From Bacteroidota bacterium (GTDB taxonomy: Bacteria > Bacteroidota > Bacteroidia > NS11-12g > UBA955), in contig CANMBF010000005.1 in assembly GCA_947496065.1 (NCBI GenBank), positions 39,283 through 103,282 on the forward strand: 64,000 nt of DNA, written 5' to 3'. Both the position numbers and the translations under genes were made by a program. Below are positions 24,756 through 32,669 of the stretch, in pieces. How positions within the stretch are numbered: the stretch's first letter is position 1; each line of letters starts with the position of its first letter. The notes below the pieces were generated by a model, which searched no databases, was not told where the DNA came from, and was given only the letters and a program-made list of their open reading frames with translations.

Positions 24756-25678
24756 TTAATGAAGTGCTCTTCAATCCCTTGGGATTCCTCATCACTATCA
24801 TCGCTGTATCTGAAATAAATGGCAGTAAAAGCAGCTATGAAGAACGCAGAAATGATGGCATTGGTAATGGTTTCAATTACTTGACCGATACACAACATTG
24901 TAAAGCTAGCACCTTCTGCATTCAAACCCATTAAATTGGTTAGCAATCCAATGATCATTCCCAATAAAGCTGATACGATAAAAGCTACAATGCCCATTAG
25001 GAAAAGCAAGGCTGCACGCTTCCAAGTAATGCTTCTAAAACTGTAATTAATCGATTCGAAAATACCCATGTTGCCATGCACCAATGCAGGCGAGGCGAAC
25101 ATAAAACGGATTAAGAAAATAGAGACCACAAAAAACAATATAAAACCGAAGATAATACCGATAAAAGCCGCAGCAGCATATAGCAAGTAAACGACAAGGG
25201 CATACACAAGAAATACTACTACCATTATTAATCCCAATACAAATGAAAGCCCTATCATAGAAAACATTTTTTCAGAAAAACCCTCTTTCAAGGCGGTTAA
25301 AAAACTGCGATTACCATGTCTTACCTCGTTGTCATTTAAACGGTAAAATGCCACATTTTTATAGCCTGAAACCAACAATGCAATAAGCCCCGCAAGAAAA
25401 ATATAAGCATAATTGATAGCACCAAACAACTGCATAAAGCTTTCTAATGGGTTGCTACCAGGTGTAATATGACTGAACATTTCTTGAAGTTTTTGCCTAA
25501 AGCTCAACAAATCGGCCAACTCCCAACCTAAGCCATTTAATATTAATGGCAATAAAATGGCACCGCTCACCACAAAGATGAGCACATTCATCATGAGGTT
25601 CGATAGCAAAATACGTTTGTATAAACTAAAAGCACCTGTAAATGCCGAGCCTCTAAAAAGTTGTAGATATTCTTTCAT
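24752..25678 (-). CDS. Multi-pass membrane protein, unknown function
   Basis: A 308-residue integral membrane protein with about six hydrophobic segments (for example VLIFVVSGAILLPLILN, IFLAGLIALLVSG, a long tract VLGLIMVVVFLVYALVVYLLY, and AALLFLMGIVAFIVSALLGM). The order of a cytosolic N-terminus, SITWKRAALLFLMG and an acidic C-terminus (DDSDEESQGIEEH) resembles Bacteroidota proteins loosely related to the membrane domain of glycerophosphodiester phosphodiesterases, but no catalytic residues are present. No promoter motif is visible in the 100-nt gap to fabD. Confidence 0.7.
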   Translation of the reverse strand: MKEYLQLFRGSAFTGAFSLYKRILLSNLMMNVLIFVVSGAILLPLILNGLGWELADLLSFRQKLQEMFSHITPGSNPLESFMQLFGAINYAYIFLAGLIALLVSGYKNVAFYRLNDNEVRHGNRSFLTALKEGFSEKMFSMIGLSFVLGLIMVVVFLVYALVVYLLYAAAAFIGIIFGFILFFVVSIFLIRFMFASPALVHGNMGIFESINYSFRSITWKRAALLFLMGIVAFIVSALLGMIIGLLTNLMGLNAEGASFTMLCIGQVIETITNAIISAFFIAAFTAIYFRYSDDSDEESQGIEEHFIN

Positions 25679-25746
25679 ATGATTAAAATTATTTGATTCA
25701 ATATTAAATTATTTTTAATAATAAAGAATAAATTATTTCGATTAAT

Positions 25747-25754
25747 TACATTTG
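25747..25754 (+). promoter_or_regulatory. fabD: Candidate -7 element for fabD
   Basis: TACATTTG, exact TAnnTTTG, 27 nt before the ATG at 25782. It overlaps the TTG at 25752 that would otherwise extend the frame, which argues against that upstream start. Confidence 0.5.
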
Positions 25755-25781
25755 CCTCGGACTAAAATTCCAACCATAGAA

Positions 25782-26660
25782 ATGAAAAAAGCATACATAT
25801 TTCCCGGTCAAGGCGCTCAGTTTGTAGGAATGGGCAAAGATTTATACGATCAATCCGAACTTGCAAAAGACTTATTTGAACAAGCAAATGCCATCTTAGG
25901 ATTTAGAATAACAGATGAAATGTTTAACGGTACAGACGAAGGCCTAAAACAAACCAATATCACCCAACCTGCCATTTTTTTACATTCTGTCATTGCGGCC
26001 AAAGTACTAGGTAATGATTTCCAACCGGACATGGTGGCTGGTCATAGTTTAGGTGAATTTTCAGCCTTGGTTGCTAATAATACATTGACATTCGAAGCAG
26101 CTCTTAAGTTGGTGCACCAACGTGCATTGGCCATGCAAGAAGCCTGCACACTTAAGCCAAGCACAATGGCTGCAGTATTGGGTCTAGAAGATAGCAAAGT
26201 GGAAGAAATATGTGCCAGCATTACAAGTGGCATTGTTGTACCCGCCAATTATAACTGTCCTGGTCAATTGGTTATTTCAGGCGATATCGAAGCCATTAAT
26301 GAGGCTTGCGAAAAACTAAAAGCAGCAGGCGCTAAACGCGCATTGGTATTGCCAGTAGGTGGTGCTTTCCACTCGCCGTTAATGAAACCAGCGGAAGAAA
26401 AATTAGCGATTGCCATTGAACAAACCTTATTTAGTCAACCAATTTGTGCTATCTACCAAAACGTAACCGCTACAGCTGTTAGCGACCCAATGGAAATAAA
26501 ATCAAATCTTTTGAAACAATTGACTGCTCCGGTAAAATGGACCCAATGTGTACAAGCCATGGTAACCGATGGGGCGACTAACTTTATTGAATTAGGACCA
26601 GGCAAAGTATTACAAGGCTTGGTGAAAAAAATTGCACCAACTGCCGAATTGAACGCCTAG
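25782..26660 (+). CDS. fabD: Malonyl-CoA:ACP transacylase FabD
   Basis: Loads malonate onto acyl carrier protein for fatty acid synthesis. 292 residues from ATG 25782 (MKKAYIFPGQGAQFVGMG, the family start). The nucleophile elbow is GHSLG (87-91, Ser89), with the FPGQG oxyanion loop, QRALAMQEA (Arg binding malonate carboxylate) and GGAFHSPLM (catalytic His) present. The upstream TTG at 25752 falls on the promoter and is rejected. It converges with the membrane protein gene; the two stop codons share CTAG. Other fab genes are not nearby. Confidence 0.95.
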   Translation: MKKAYIFPGQGAQFVGMGKDLYDQSELAKDLFEQANAILGFRITDEMFNGTDEGLKQTNITQPAIFLHSVIAAKVLGNDFQPDMVAGHSLGEFSALVANNTLTFEAALKLVHQRALAMQEACTLKPSTMAAVLGLEDSKVEEICASITSGIVVPANYNCPGQLVISGDIEAINEACEKLKAAGAKRALVLPVGGAFHSPLMKPAEEKLAIAIEQTLFSQPICAIYQNVTATAVSDPMEIKSNLLKQLTAPVKWTQCVQAMVTDGATNFIELGPGKVLQGLVKKIAPTAELNA

Positions 26661-28363
26661 TTTAATTCATACAACAAATAGCCATCTATTTTTTTCTTAC
26701 TGCTTATTTGATTGCATGCAGCGCTGTCTAGGTAAGACTCAAATTGTTTGATATAATCGGGCTTAACAACGATGTATTTAACAGGCAAATCAAAGCTATT
26801 TAGCTTTGGTTCTGATCCGCTGCTATCCTTCATCAATTGATACATTGGCTGAATGGTCTTATTGCTTTTGTATTGATCGAAATTGGCCTCACTCAAACGC
26901 GACAAATAACCACCAATAATAGGTTTCTGATGCACCGTTTGGTATAAGAAATCATCGGTATTAAATTTTCCAATTTCCTTAATGCCATCGCGGAAACCAA
27001 ATGGTATCGGCAATAGGGTACCTGTCGGTTTCGTCGCTAGTGATTTATACACCATTGGCATTTCTTGGCTATCCATAAATACAAAGGATTTTGGACAATA
27101 TTCAATAACTAAAAACAAACTAGCCACTATAATAATTCGCTTATTGGCGATTGAATACCACATGACAGTAAGTTGCTTCATTAGCACTGGCAGAAATAAA
27201 ACCATGAACATGAGTTCATACCTTGGGGGTGTTCGCACATTGTTTAGGAATGGCACATAATACACCAAACCAAAAACATTGTAAAACAGACGATGCCCTA
27301 GTATCTTAAATTCAGGAAAACACAAAAGCAGAAAAATTACAGCGGCGATACCCATTAATCGCATCGTATAATCGATTCTTAACTGATTAATTTTGAGAAA
27401 AAATAAAAGCAATAACACAAAAAAACCATACCCCAAAAACATGACGAATTCAACACTCTGAGGGTATCTAAAATAATGATCTCTAAAAGCGATTACGCCC
27501 GAAAAATCGCCATATAACCAACTGCTGGTATTCGGCACAAACAAGGAAGCCACATCGGCACTCCACCAAAAAGCACCCTTGTCATCAAAATTTAAAAGTA
27601 CGAGGCCGCGAATTAAAAAATGACCGACAATGAAAACACCTAAAAGCAATAGCATGCCCTTGTTTGCTGACAATGCTGCGAGTCTAGGATAGATCCAATT
27701 CAAAAAACAGTATAACAAACCAAAATAAAACACATAAACTGAGTAATAATGATCCGTTAACAGACTTAAAACACTCAATGAAACTAAAACCAACAGGTAC
27801 TTTTTAGACACCAATATTGGCAGTAACTTACCTGGTTCAAAGCGAAAAGTTTTTAAAATATAAAAGACAAAAAATGGGATTAAAGCCGTTAGTTCTAAAT
27901 TAAAATGCTCTGGCAAATGCGCTGTTTTATAAGGGAAAAAAGCAAAAATAAAACCCCCTATTACACTTAAATATAAATTGACCTTAAAATAGCGCAATAA
28001 ATTAAAAACACCCAAGCCACTGAAAGCAAAGCTTAAAAGCAAGACCAGGTTCATGGTTAGGATAGGACTATCAATAACAAGATTTAGAATACCTGCGATG
28101 GGTACCGAACTGTGCATTAAAATGCTTGAGCCCATAGGACTGAAAAGCATCTGGGTTTCGAATGGATTGAGGCCTTGGCCCAATGCATACTTAAAATGCC
28201 AAATACTCCATATATAGCTAGTAGAATCGCCATACAAAGGAATGCCCATGAATTGGGTGTCGAAATTCAAAACCAAAGGATAGGTGTAAAATAAATACAC
28301 CAAACCATACAGCAAGAATGCTAGGATGGATAATCCTCGTTTTTTCGTCAATTCAGTTAACAT
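26657..28363 (-). CDS. GT-C-like polytopic membrane protein
   Basis: A 568-residue protein with about ten to twelve membrane helices and a C-terminal soluble part (about 450-568). The first large loop carries acidic residues (GIPLYGDSTSYIWSIWHFK) where GT-C glycosyltransferases keep their catalytic Asp, and a lipid-linked sugar transferase role is likely on that basis. No named family is recognised. It lies downstream of dapF on the same strand, with an 83-nt gap holding a short repeated palindrome, and its stop overlaps that of fabD. Function is inference. Confidence 0.68.
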   Translation of the reverse strand: MLTELTKKRGLSILAFLLYGLVYLFYTYPLVLNFDTQFMGIPLYGDSTSYIWSIWHFKYALGQGLNPFETQMLFSPMGSSILMHSSVPIAGILNLVIDSPILTMNLVLLLSFAFSGLGVFNLLRYFKVNLYLSVIGGFIFAFFPYKTAHLPEHFNLELTALIPFFVFYILKTFRFEPGKLLPILVSKKYLLVLVSLSVLSLLTDHYYSVYVFYFGLLYCFLNWIYPRLAALSANKGMLLLLGVFIVGHFLIRGLVLLNFDDKGAFWWSADVASLFVPNTSSWLYGDFSGVIAFRDHYFRYPQSVEFVMFLGYGFFVLLLLFFLKINQLRIDYTMRLMGIAAVIFLLLCFPEFKILGHRLFYNVFGLVYYVPFLNNVRTPPRYELMFMVLFLPVLMKQLTVMWYSIANKRIIIVASLFLVIEYCPKSFVFMDSQEMPMVYKSLATKPTGTLLPIPFGFRDGIKEIGKFNTDDFLYQTVHQKPIIGGYLSRLSEANFDQYKSNKTIQPMYQLMKDSSGSEPKLNSFDLPVKYIVVKPDYIKQFESYLDSAACNQISSKKKIDGYLLYELN

Positions 28364-28424
28364 GTTTGGCTGAACAAATAAAGCAAAATAAATCGACTTT
28401 TAACTACAATGCGCAAATGAAATA

Positions 28425-28443
28425 TAGTCAACTTTATTGACTA
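28425..28443. repeat. 19-bp palindrome, copy 1 (after dapF)
   Basis: TAGTCAA-CTTTA-TTGACTA: 7-bp perfect arms around 5 nt. A copy with one centre difference lies at 63815-63833. Here it begins 4 nt beyond the dapF stop and about 60 nt before the start of the GT-C-like gene. Confidence 0.7.
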
Positions 28444-28446
28444 ATT

Positions 28447-29223
28447 TTAAATTTGAATCTGACCATCATACACTTTGGTGGCAGGACCAATTAACCAAAC
28501 ATCGGTAAACAGTCTATTTTGCTTATTGAACTTAACTTTTAAGTTACCACCTGGAGTCGATATATAAATGGTGTGCATCCCATCGCCTAACCCTGCAGCA
28601 ATACTATAGGCAATGGCACAAGCAGCAACGCCCGTTCCACAACTCAAAGTTTCATCCTCTACCCCACGCTCATAAGTGCGTACTTTTAAAGAATTTGAAC
28701 CCAATATTTCTGCAAAATTAACATTGATACCTTCGGACTTGTAGGTTTCATTATAACGAATGGCACGCGCCATCGATACAATGTCCATTCCTTCAATCGC
28801 CTTTTCGAATATGACATAGTGGGGCGAGCCCGTGTTTAATTCATAGGCCCCTACTAGGGTCTCAACATTTGGCACATTTTGCATTTGAAGTTCTACCATG
28901 GTTTTACTCCAATTCGCATCATGCCTGCCATCAATGGCTTTAAAAACCGTACGATCTTCAAAAAGGTTCAACCCTTTTGCAAAATCGACAATGCACCTGC
29001 CTCCATTACCACACATGCTGCTGATATTGCCATCGCTGTTGTAATACACCATTTCGAAATCAAAGCCTTCGGTATTTTGAAGTAACATTAAGCCATCGGC
29101 TCCAATCCCAAATTTAGGATGGCATAAACGGGCCACATCTAGGTGGTCATATTGCCTCGCTCTATTATCAATAATAATAAAATCGTTGCCAGCACCTTGG
29201 TATTTCTGAAATGGTAAATTCAT
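28447..29223 (-). CDS. dapF: Diaminopimelate epimerase
   Basis: Cofactor-free racemase converting LL- to meso-diaminopimelate for lysine and peptidoglycan. 258 residues. The catalytic cysteine pair is in SMCGNGGRC (Cys71) and LSCGTGVAACA (Cys195); FQKYQGAGNDFIIID is the standard N-terminus and YERGVEDETLSCGTG the standard C-terminal block. Its ATG overlaps the TAA of the anti-sigma gene by one base (TAATG), so it is translationally coupled to a stress-regulator pair, an unusual setting for a housekeeping gene. Confidence 0.96.
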   Translation of the reverse strand: MNLPFQKYQGAGNDFIIIDNRARQYDHLDVARLCHPKFGIGADGLMLLQNTEGFDFEMVYYNSDGNISSMCGNGGRCIVDFAKGLNLFEDRTVFKAIDGRHDANWSKTMVELQMQNVPNVETLVGAYELNTGSPHYVIFEKAIEGMDIVSMARAIRYNETYKSEGINVNFAEILGSNSLKVRTYERGVEDETLSCGTGVAACAIAYSIAAGLGDGMHTIYISTPGGNLKVKFNKQNRLFTDVWLIGPATKVYDGQIQI

Positions 29224-30260
29224 TAATCTTGTTCTAATAATAATTCGCGAATGTCGTCATCCTGTGTCTGACTGAAAGCACAACCGTCAGTGCATTTTTT
29301 AATTTCGTATACAAGGCCATTCATTCTCAAATACAGTTGGTAATCTAATTTATATAGTTTTAAATTGGCTTGACTGTTAGCCAACCCATACAATTGCAAG
29401 GTATAGCCAACCAATTTATACCCTTTAAAGTTAATGGGCGATTGCCAAAATTCTATGGTGTATTGATCGGATTTTACCACTAAGGCTTTTGACTTTCTAA
29501 CAACCATTGAATCTGAATAGTCTTCAGCTTTCTTGTTGTAATTATTGTTGTTATACACCCCTGGTATTTTTTTTGAAGCGGTCGATTTTTCAAGTTTATC
29601 GCCATCCTTGTTCAAGAATTTAGTGGCGGTATTATTGATGTACAACGCCAATAAAACGGTATCGCTTAATTTCCTTTCAGAAACAATTTTATACGACTCA
29701 GTTTCGGCCGAAGACACACCGGCACTTGGTGGTGCTTGATTATCGAGTTCCTTGAAATTAGCATCATCAACGCTTTCAAAAACGGGCGCTACCTTCTCTG
29801 CTTCTACATTCGCCATTACTGTTTCATTGGTTTCTTCTTTTTTTACCGCCTCCGTTTCTAAAAACTTTTGATCCTGTTTCACTGAAGTATCCATTTGTAA
29901 AACATCAGATTTTTGTTCAATCGCTATTTCCTTACTTTTCGTAGAATTTGAACTGTATTGCTGAAATACGAAAACCAAACCTATAATTAAAACAACTGAA
30001 GCTGCGATGGCATAAACACTTCTCATCACTTTCAGTTGTGTGCCATTGCCACTTCCCTTAACTTGCTCCTTCAAATAATTTTTGAGTTCGATTTTACCAA
30101 AATCTTGAATCCCTAAAACAAGCGTTTTATAGTCTGTAAAGGCTTTGTTAAATTCCGCATTGTTTATTAATTTTTCTTCAAACTGCGCAAGCTCATTCCC
30201 TTCTAAGGCATTGGTTAGATACAAATCAAAAAGGTCGATATTGTTATGGTGTTCGCTCAA
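29223..30260 (-). CDS. Probable membrane-bound anti-sigma factor
   Basis: A 345-residue protein directly after an ECF-type sigma gene (1-nt gap). The N-terminal 75 residues are cytosolic and helical (IDLFDLYLTNALEGNELAQFEEKL), like the anti-sigma zinc-less helical domain. One transmembrane helix follows (about 79-100, SVYAIAASVVLIIGLVFVFQQ), then a Lys/Glu-rich linker and a periplasmic domain (about 190-345). A CTDGC pair near the C-terminus could form a disulfide. The start is TTG 30260; no ATG is available. Sequence family is not recognised; the call rests on context and topology. Confidence 0.72.
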   Translation of the reverse strand: MSEHHNNIDLFDLYLTNALEGNELAQFEEKLINNAEFNKAFTDYKTLVLGIQDFGKIELKNYLKEQVKGSGNGTQLKVMRSVYAIAASVVLIIGLVFVFQQYSSNSTKSKEIAIEQKSDVLQMDTSVKQDQKFLETEAVKKEETNETVMANVEAEKVAPVFESVDDANFKELDNQAPPSAGVSSAETESYKIVSERKLSDTVLLALYINNTATKFLNKDGDKLEKSTASKKIPGVYNNNNYNKKAEDYSDSMVVRKSKALVVKSDQYTIEFWQSPINFKGYKLVGYTLQLYGLANSQANLKLYKLDYQLYLRMNGLVYEIKKCTDGCAFSQTQDDDIRELLLEQD

Positions 30261-30261
30261 A

Positions 30262-30834
30262 TTAATTACCGATTAAATCATTCTTATTATAACTGCTTAA
30301 AACAAATCCTTGGAGCTGCTTAAAACATTGGTGCTTCTTGGCTTTAGCCGTATCTGCATTGCTGTATTGCAATTTTTGTGCAATGGTGTTCATATCAAAA
30401 CCTTCGAAATAAAACATTAATAAAAGCGCCTTGCAATTGGCGCCTAACTTATCCATCATCTGCACGATTATTTGACGATTTTCAGTCGCAAAGGCATCAT
30501 CACCCACTGACAAATTTTCAGTATGACTGTCATCAAGCTGACTGTTTTTACCCATTTTATGGAGCCTTTTTAACCAAAGATTTCTACTGATAGCAAACAC
30601 AAATGTGCTGAGCTTTGCTTTTAGTTCTAATTCACCCTTTTTAATTTTTTCCCAAACTGCTACACAGGCATCTTGCAAGATATCTTCAGCATCATCACTG
30701 TTACCGCTGTTTTTCAAAATATAATTGCGAATAGCCATAACATTGTCTTTGTATAATTGAACGACTGCATCCTTATCGCCATTTCTTATCGCGATAATTA
30801 ATTGCTCATCATTTAATTTTTTTCTTCCTAGCAA
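30262..30834 (-). CDS. ECF-type RNA polymerase sigma factor
   Basis: 190 residues with sigma region 2 (about 10-80: YKDNVMAIRNYILKNS, then DDAEDILQDACVAVWEKI) and a helix-turn-helix region 4 (about 120-175: LGANCKALLLMFYFEGFDMNTIAQKLQYSNADTAKAKKH in two halves). The family-typical DDAEDILQD is clear. The start is TTG 30834: an in-frame stop lies 24 nt upstream and there is no ATG. A minus-strand -7 box is 77 nt upstream. First gene of an operon with an anti-sigma and dapF. Confidence 0.88.
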   Translation of the reverse strand: MLGRKKLNDEQLIIAIRNGDKDAVVQLYKDNVMAIRNYILKNSGNSDDAEDILQDACVAVWEKIKKGELELKAKLSTFVFAISRNLWLKRLHKMGKNSQLDDSHTENLSVGDDAFATENRQIIVQMMDKLGANCKALLLMFYFEGFDMNTIAQKLQYSNADTAKAKKHQCFKQLQGFVLSSYNKNDLIGN

Positions 30835-30910
30835 CTGTTGGTGGTTTATTAATACCTATTAATCGATTAAGGTAAATGAGATATCCTAAAATTTTATCTC
30901 TTTGCGTCGA

Positions 30911-30918
30911 CAAAAGTA
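30911..30918 (-). promoter_or_regulatory. Candidate -7 element for the sigma / anti-sigma / dapF operon
   Basis: On the minus strand TACTTTTG, an exact TAnnTTTG match, 77 nt upstream of the sigma start codon. No well-placed -33 TTG. It would be read by the housekeeping sigma and give a leader of about 70 nt. Confidence 0.45.
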
Positions 30919-30973
30919 ATTAAAAAAATTTGGAACATTTTTTGAAAAAAAATTTAAAATAAACAGATTCTCT

Positions 30974-32455
30974 ATGAAAAAAATATTAAGCATTTTTACC
31001 ATTGCGGCACTAGGTGCACTCTTTGGGGTTGGTATCAATCATTTAGCCAATAATTACAGCCAATCCTCGGATTTCGAAGACATGCAAAAACGCCATGCGC
31101 GATTTGCAAGCACATTCTCTAGTAAAGAAGCTTCCGTTGGATTCGACTTTGTAAAGGTGGCCGAAACAAGTACCCCTGCTGTTGTGCACATTAAATCGCA
31201 TTTTGAAGGCGAAAAAGCAAGTGCCAAAAAAGAACAAAACGGGCAAACAGATCCATTCGAATTTTTTAAAGACCATGGTTTTGATTTCGAAATGCCACGT
31301 GGACCCGGCATTGCCACCGGTAGTGGTGTGTTGATTGCACAAGATGGTTATATTGTTACCAATAACCACGTGATTGATAATGCCAATAAAATTGAAGTCA
31401 CCTTGAACGACAAACGCACCTACATTGCTGAATTAATTGGTACCGATAAAACAACCGATTTGGCTTTGTTAAAAATCGATGAGAAAAATCTAAACTTTAT
31501 GTCGTTCGGCAATAGCGATCAAGTAAAGGTAGGCGAATGGGTAGCCGCTGTTGGTAATCCTATGAATCTTACTAGCACAGTTACCGCAGGTATTGTAAGT
31601 GCCAAAGGGCGTAGCATTGATTTATTGCGCAGTGAAGACAACCAATATGCCATCGAAAACTTTATTCAAACCGATGCTGCGATCAACCCTGGCAACAGTG
31701 GTGGTGCCTTGGTAAGCATCAATGGCGAGCTCATTGGTATCAATACTGCCATCGCTTCTCAAACAGGTAGCTACACAGGTTATGGTTTTGCAATACCAGT
31801 TAACCTGGTAAAAAAGGTAATGGATGATTTATTGAAATTTGGCAAAGTGCAACGCGCTGTGCTAGGTGTTGCCATCCTTGAAATTTCGCAAGCGTTAGCC
31901 GAGAAAGAAGGCCTCAAAGAATTAAAAGGGGTATTGGTACAAGAAGTTACCGAAAATGGAGCCGCAGGCAAAGCTGGTATTAAAAAAGGCGATGTGATTG
32001 ACAAAGTCGATGGCGTAGAAGTGAACAGTGTATCAGGTCTTCAAGAAGTCATTGGTAAATATCGCCCTGGCGATAAAGTAACCTTGACCATTAACCGCAA
32101 AGGCGAACGCAAAGAAATAGGCGCTGTACTAAAAGGATTAGATGGCAAAGAAACACCTGCCATTGCAGACAAAACAGAGGTAAACACCATTAAAGGTGCC
32201 ACTTTTGCAACAGTAAGCAAAGAAGAAAAAGATAAATTGGGCATTAAAAACGGGGTAAAAATCCAAAGCATTGGCAGTGGCCCTTTTAAAGGCAAATTAC
32301 AACCTGGTTTTATCATTACTAAAATCGACAAGCAAAGTATCTACAGTATACAGAATGTAAAAACCATTCTTGAAAGTGCCGATGGCGCCATTCTCATAGA
32401 AGGCAAAAATCCTGATGGCACCGACAACCTAGTGGGTTTAAAAATAGAAAAATAA
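30974..32455 (+). CDS. HtrA/Deg family serine protease-chaperone with two PDZ domains
   Basis: Periplasmic quality-control protease of 493 residues. A signal or anchor helix (2-25) is followed by a trypsin-like domain with the catalytic triad His132 (TNNHVID), Asp162 (TTDLAL) and Ser242 (GNSGGAL). PDZ1 spans about 290-385 (AVLGV, GAAGKAGIKKGDVI) and a shorter PDZ2-like part about 400-490 (GVKIQSIGSGPFKG, LQPGFIITKID). This is the DegP/DegQ layout. It is divergent from the sigma operon with a 139-bp spacer, and a strong terminator follows. Confidence 0.93.
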   Translation: MKKILSIFTIAALGALFGVGINHLANNYSQSSDFEDMQKRHARFASTFSSKEASVGFDFVKVAETSTPAVVHIKSHFEGEKASAKKEQNGQTDPFEFFKDHGFDFEMPRGPGIATGSGVLIAQDGYIVTNNHVIDNANKIEVTLNDKRTYIAELIGTDKTTDLALLKIDEKNLNFMSFGNSDQVKVGEWVAAVGNPMNLTSTVTAGIVSAKGRSIDLLRSEDNQYAIENFIQTDAAINPGNSGGALVSINGELIGINTAIASQTGSYTGYGFAIPVNLVKKVMDDLLKFGKVQRAVLGVAILEISQALAEKEGLKELKGVLVQEVTENGAAGKAGIKKGDVIDKVDGVEVNSVSGLQEVIGKYRPGDKVTLTINRKGERKEIGAVLKGLDGKETPAIADKTEVNTIKGATFATVSKEEKDKLGIKNGVKIQSIGSGPFKGKLQPGFIITKIDKQSIYSIQNVKTILESADGAILIEGKNPDGTDNLVGLKIEK

Positions 32456-32490
32456 GCAACATTTTTTTTTGATCATTTATAATTAAGGTA

Positions 32491-32524
32491 AAAGTCCTGG
32501 GCAATGTTCCAGGGCTTTTTTTTT
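32491..32524 (+). terminator. Intrinsic terminator after the HtrA gene
   Basis: Stem AGTCCTGG / CCAGGGCT (32493-32500 and 32509-32516, one G-T pair) with an 8-nt loop, followed by nine T. Located 36 nt after the stop codon. Confidence 0.9.
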
Positions 32525-32669
32525 AATCATAGACGTAAAGCATTGCTAACTCAAGGCAAGTATTGAAGCGCCTTCGTGGATTAAATTTAACTTTTAAACC
32601 AACTAAATTTCAAAACAAACGCCTTTTTACTTATTTTCGTTCCCTAATTATTTTTTTTAACACGTATTT

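Noticed and set aside
25752..25781. TTG at 25752 as the start of fabD
   Set aside because: It lies inside the TACATTTG -7 box; FabD proteins begin at the ATG 25782 (KKAYIFPGQG).
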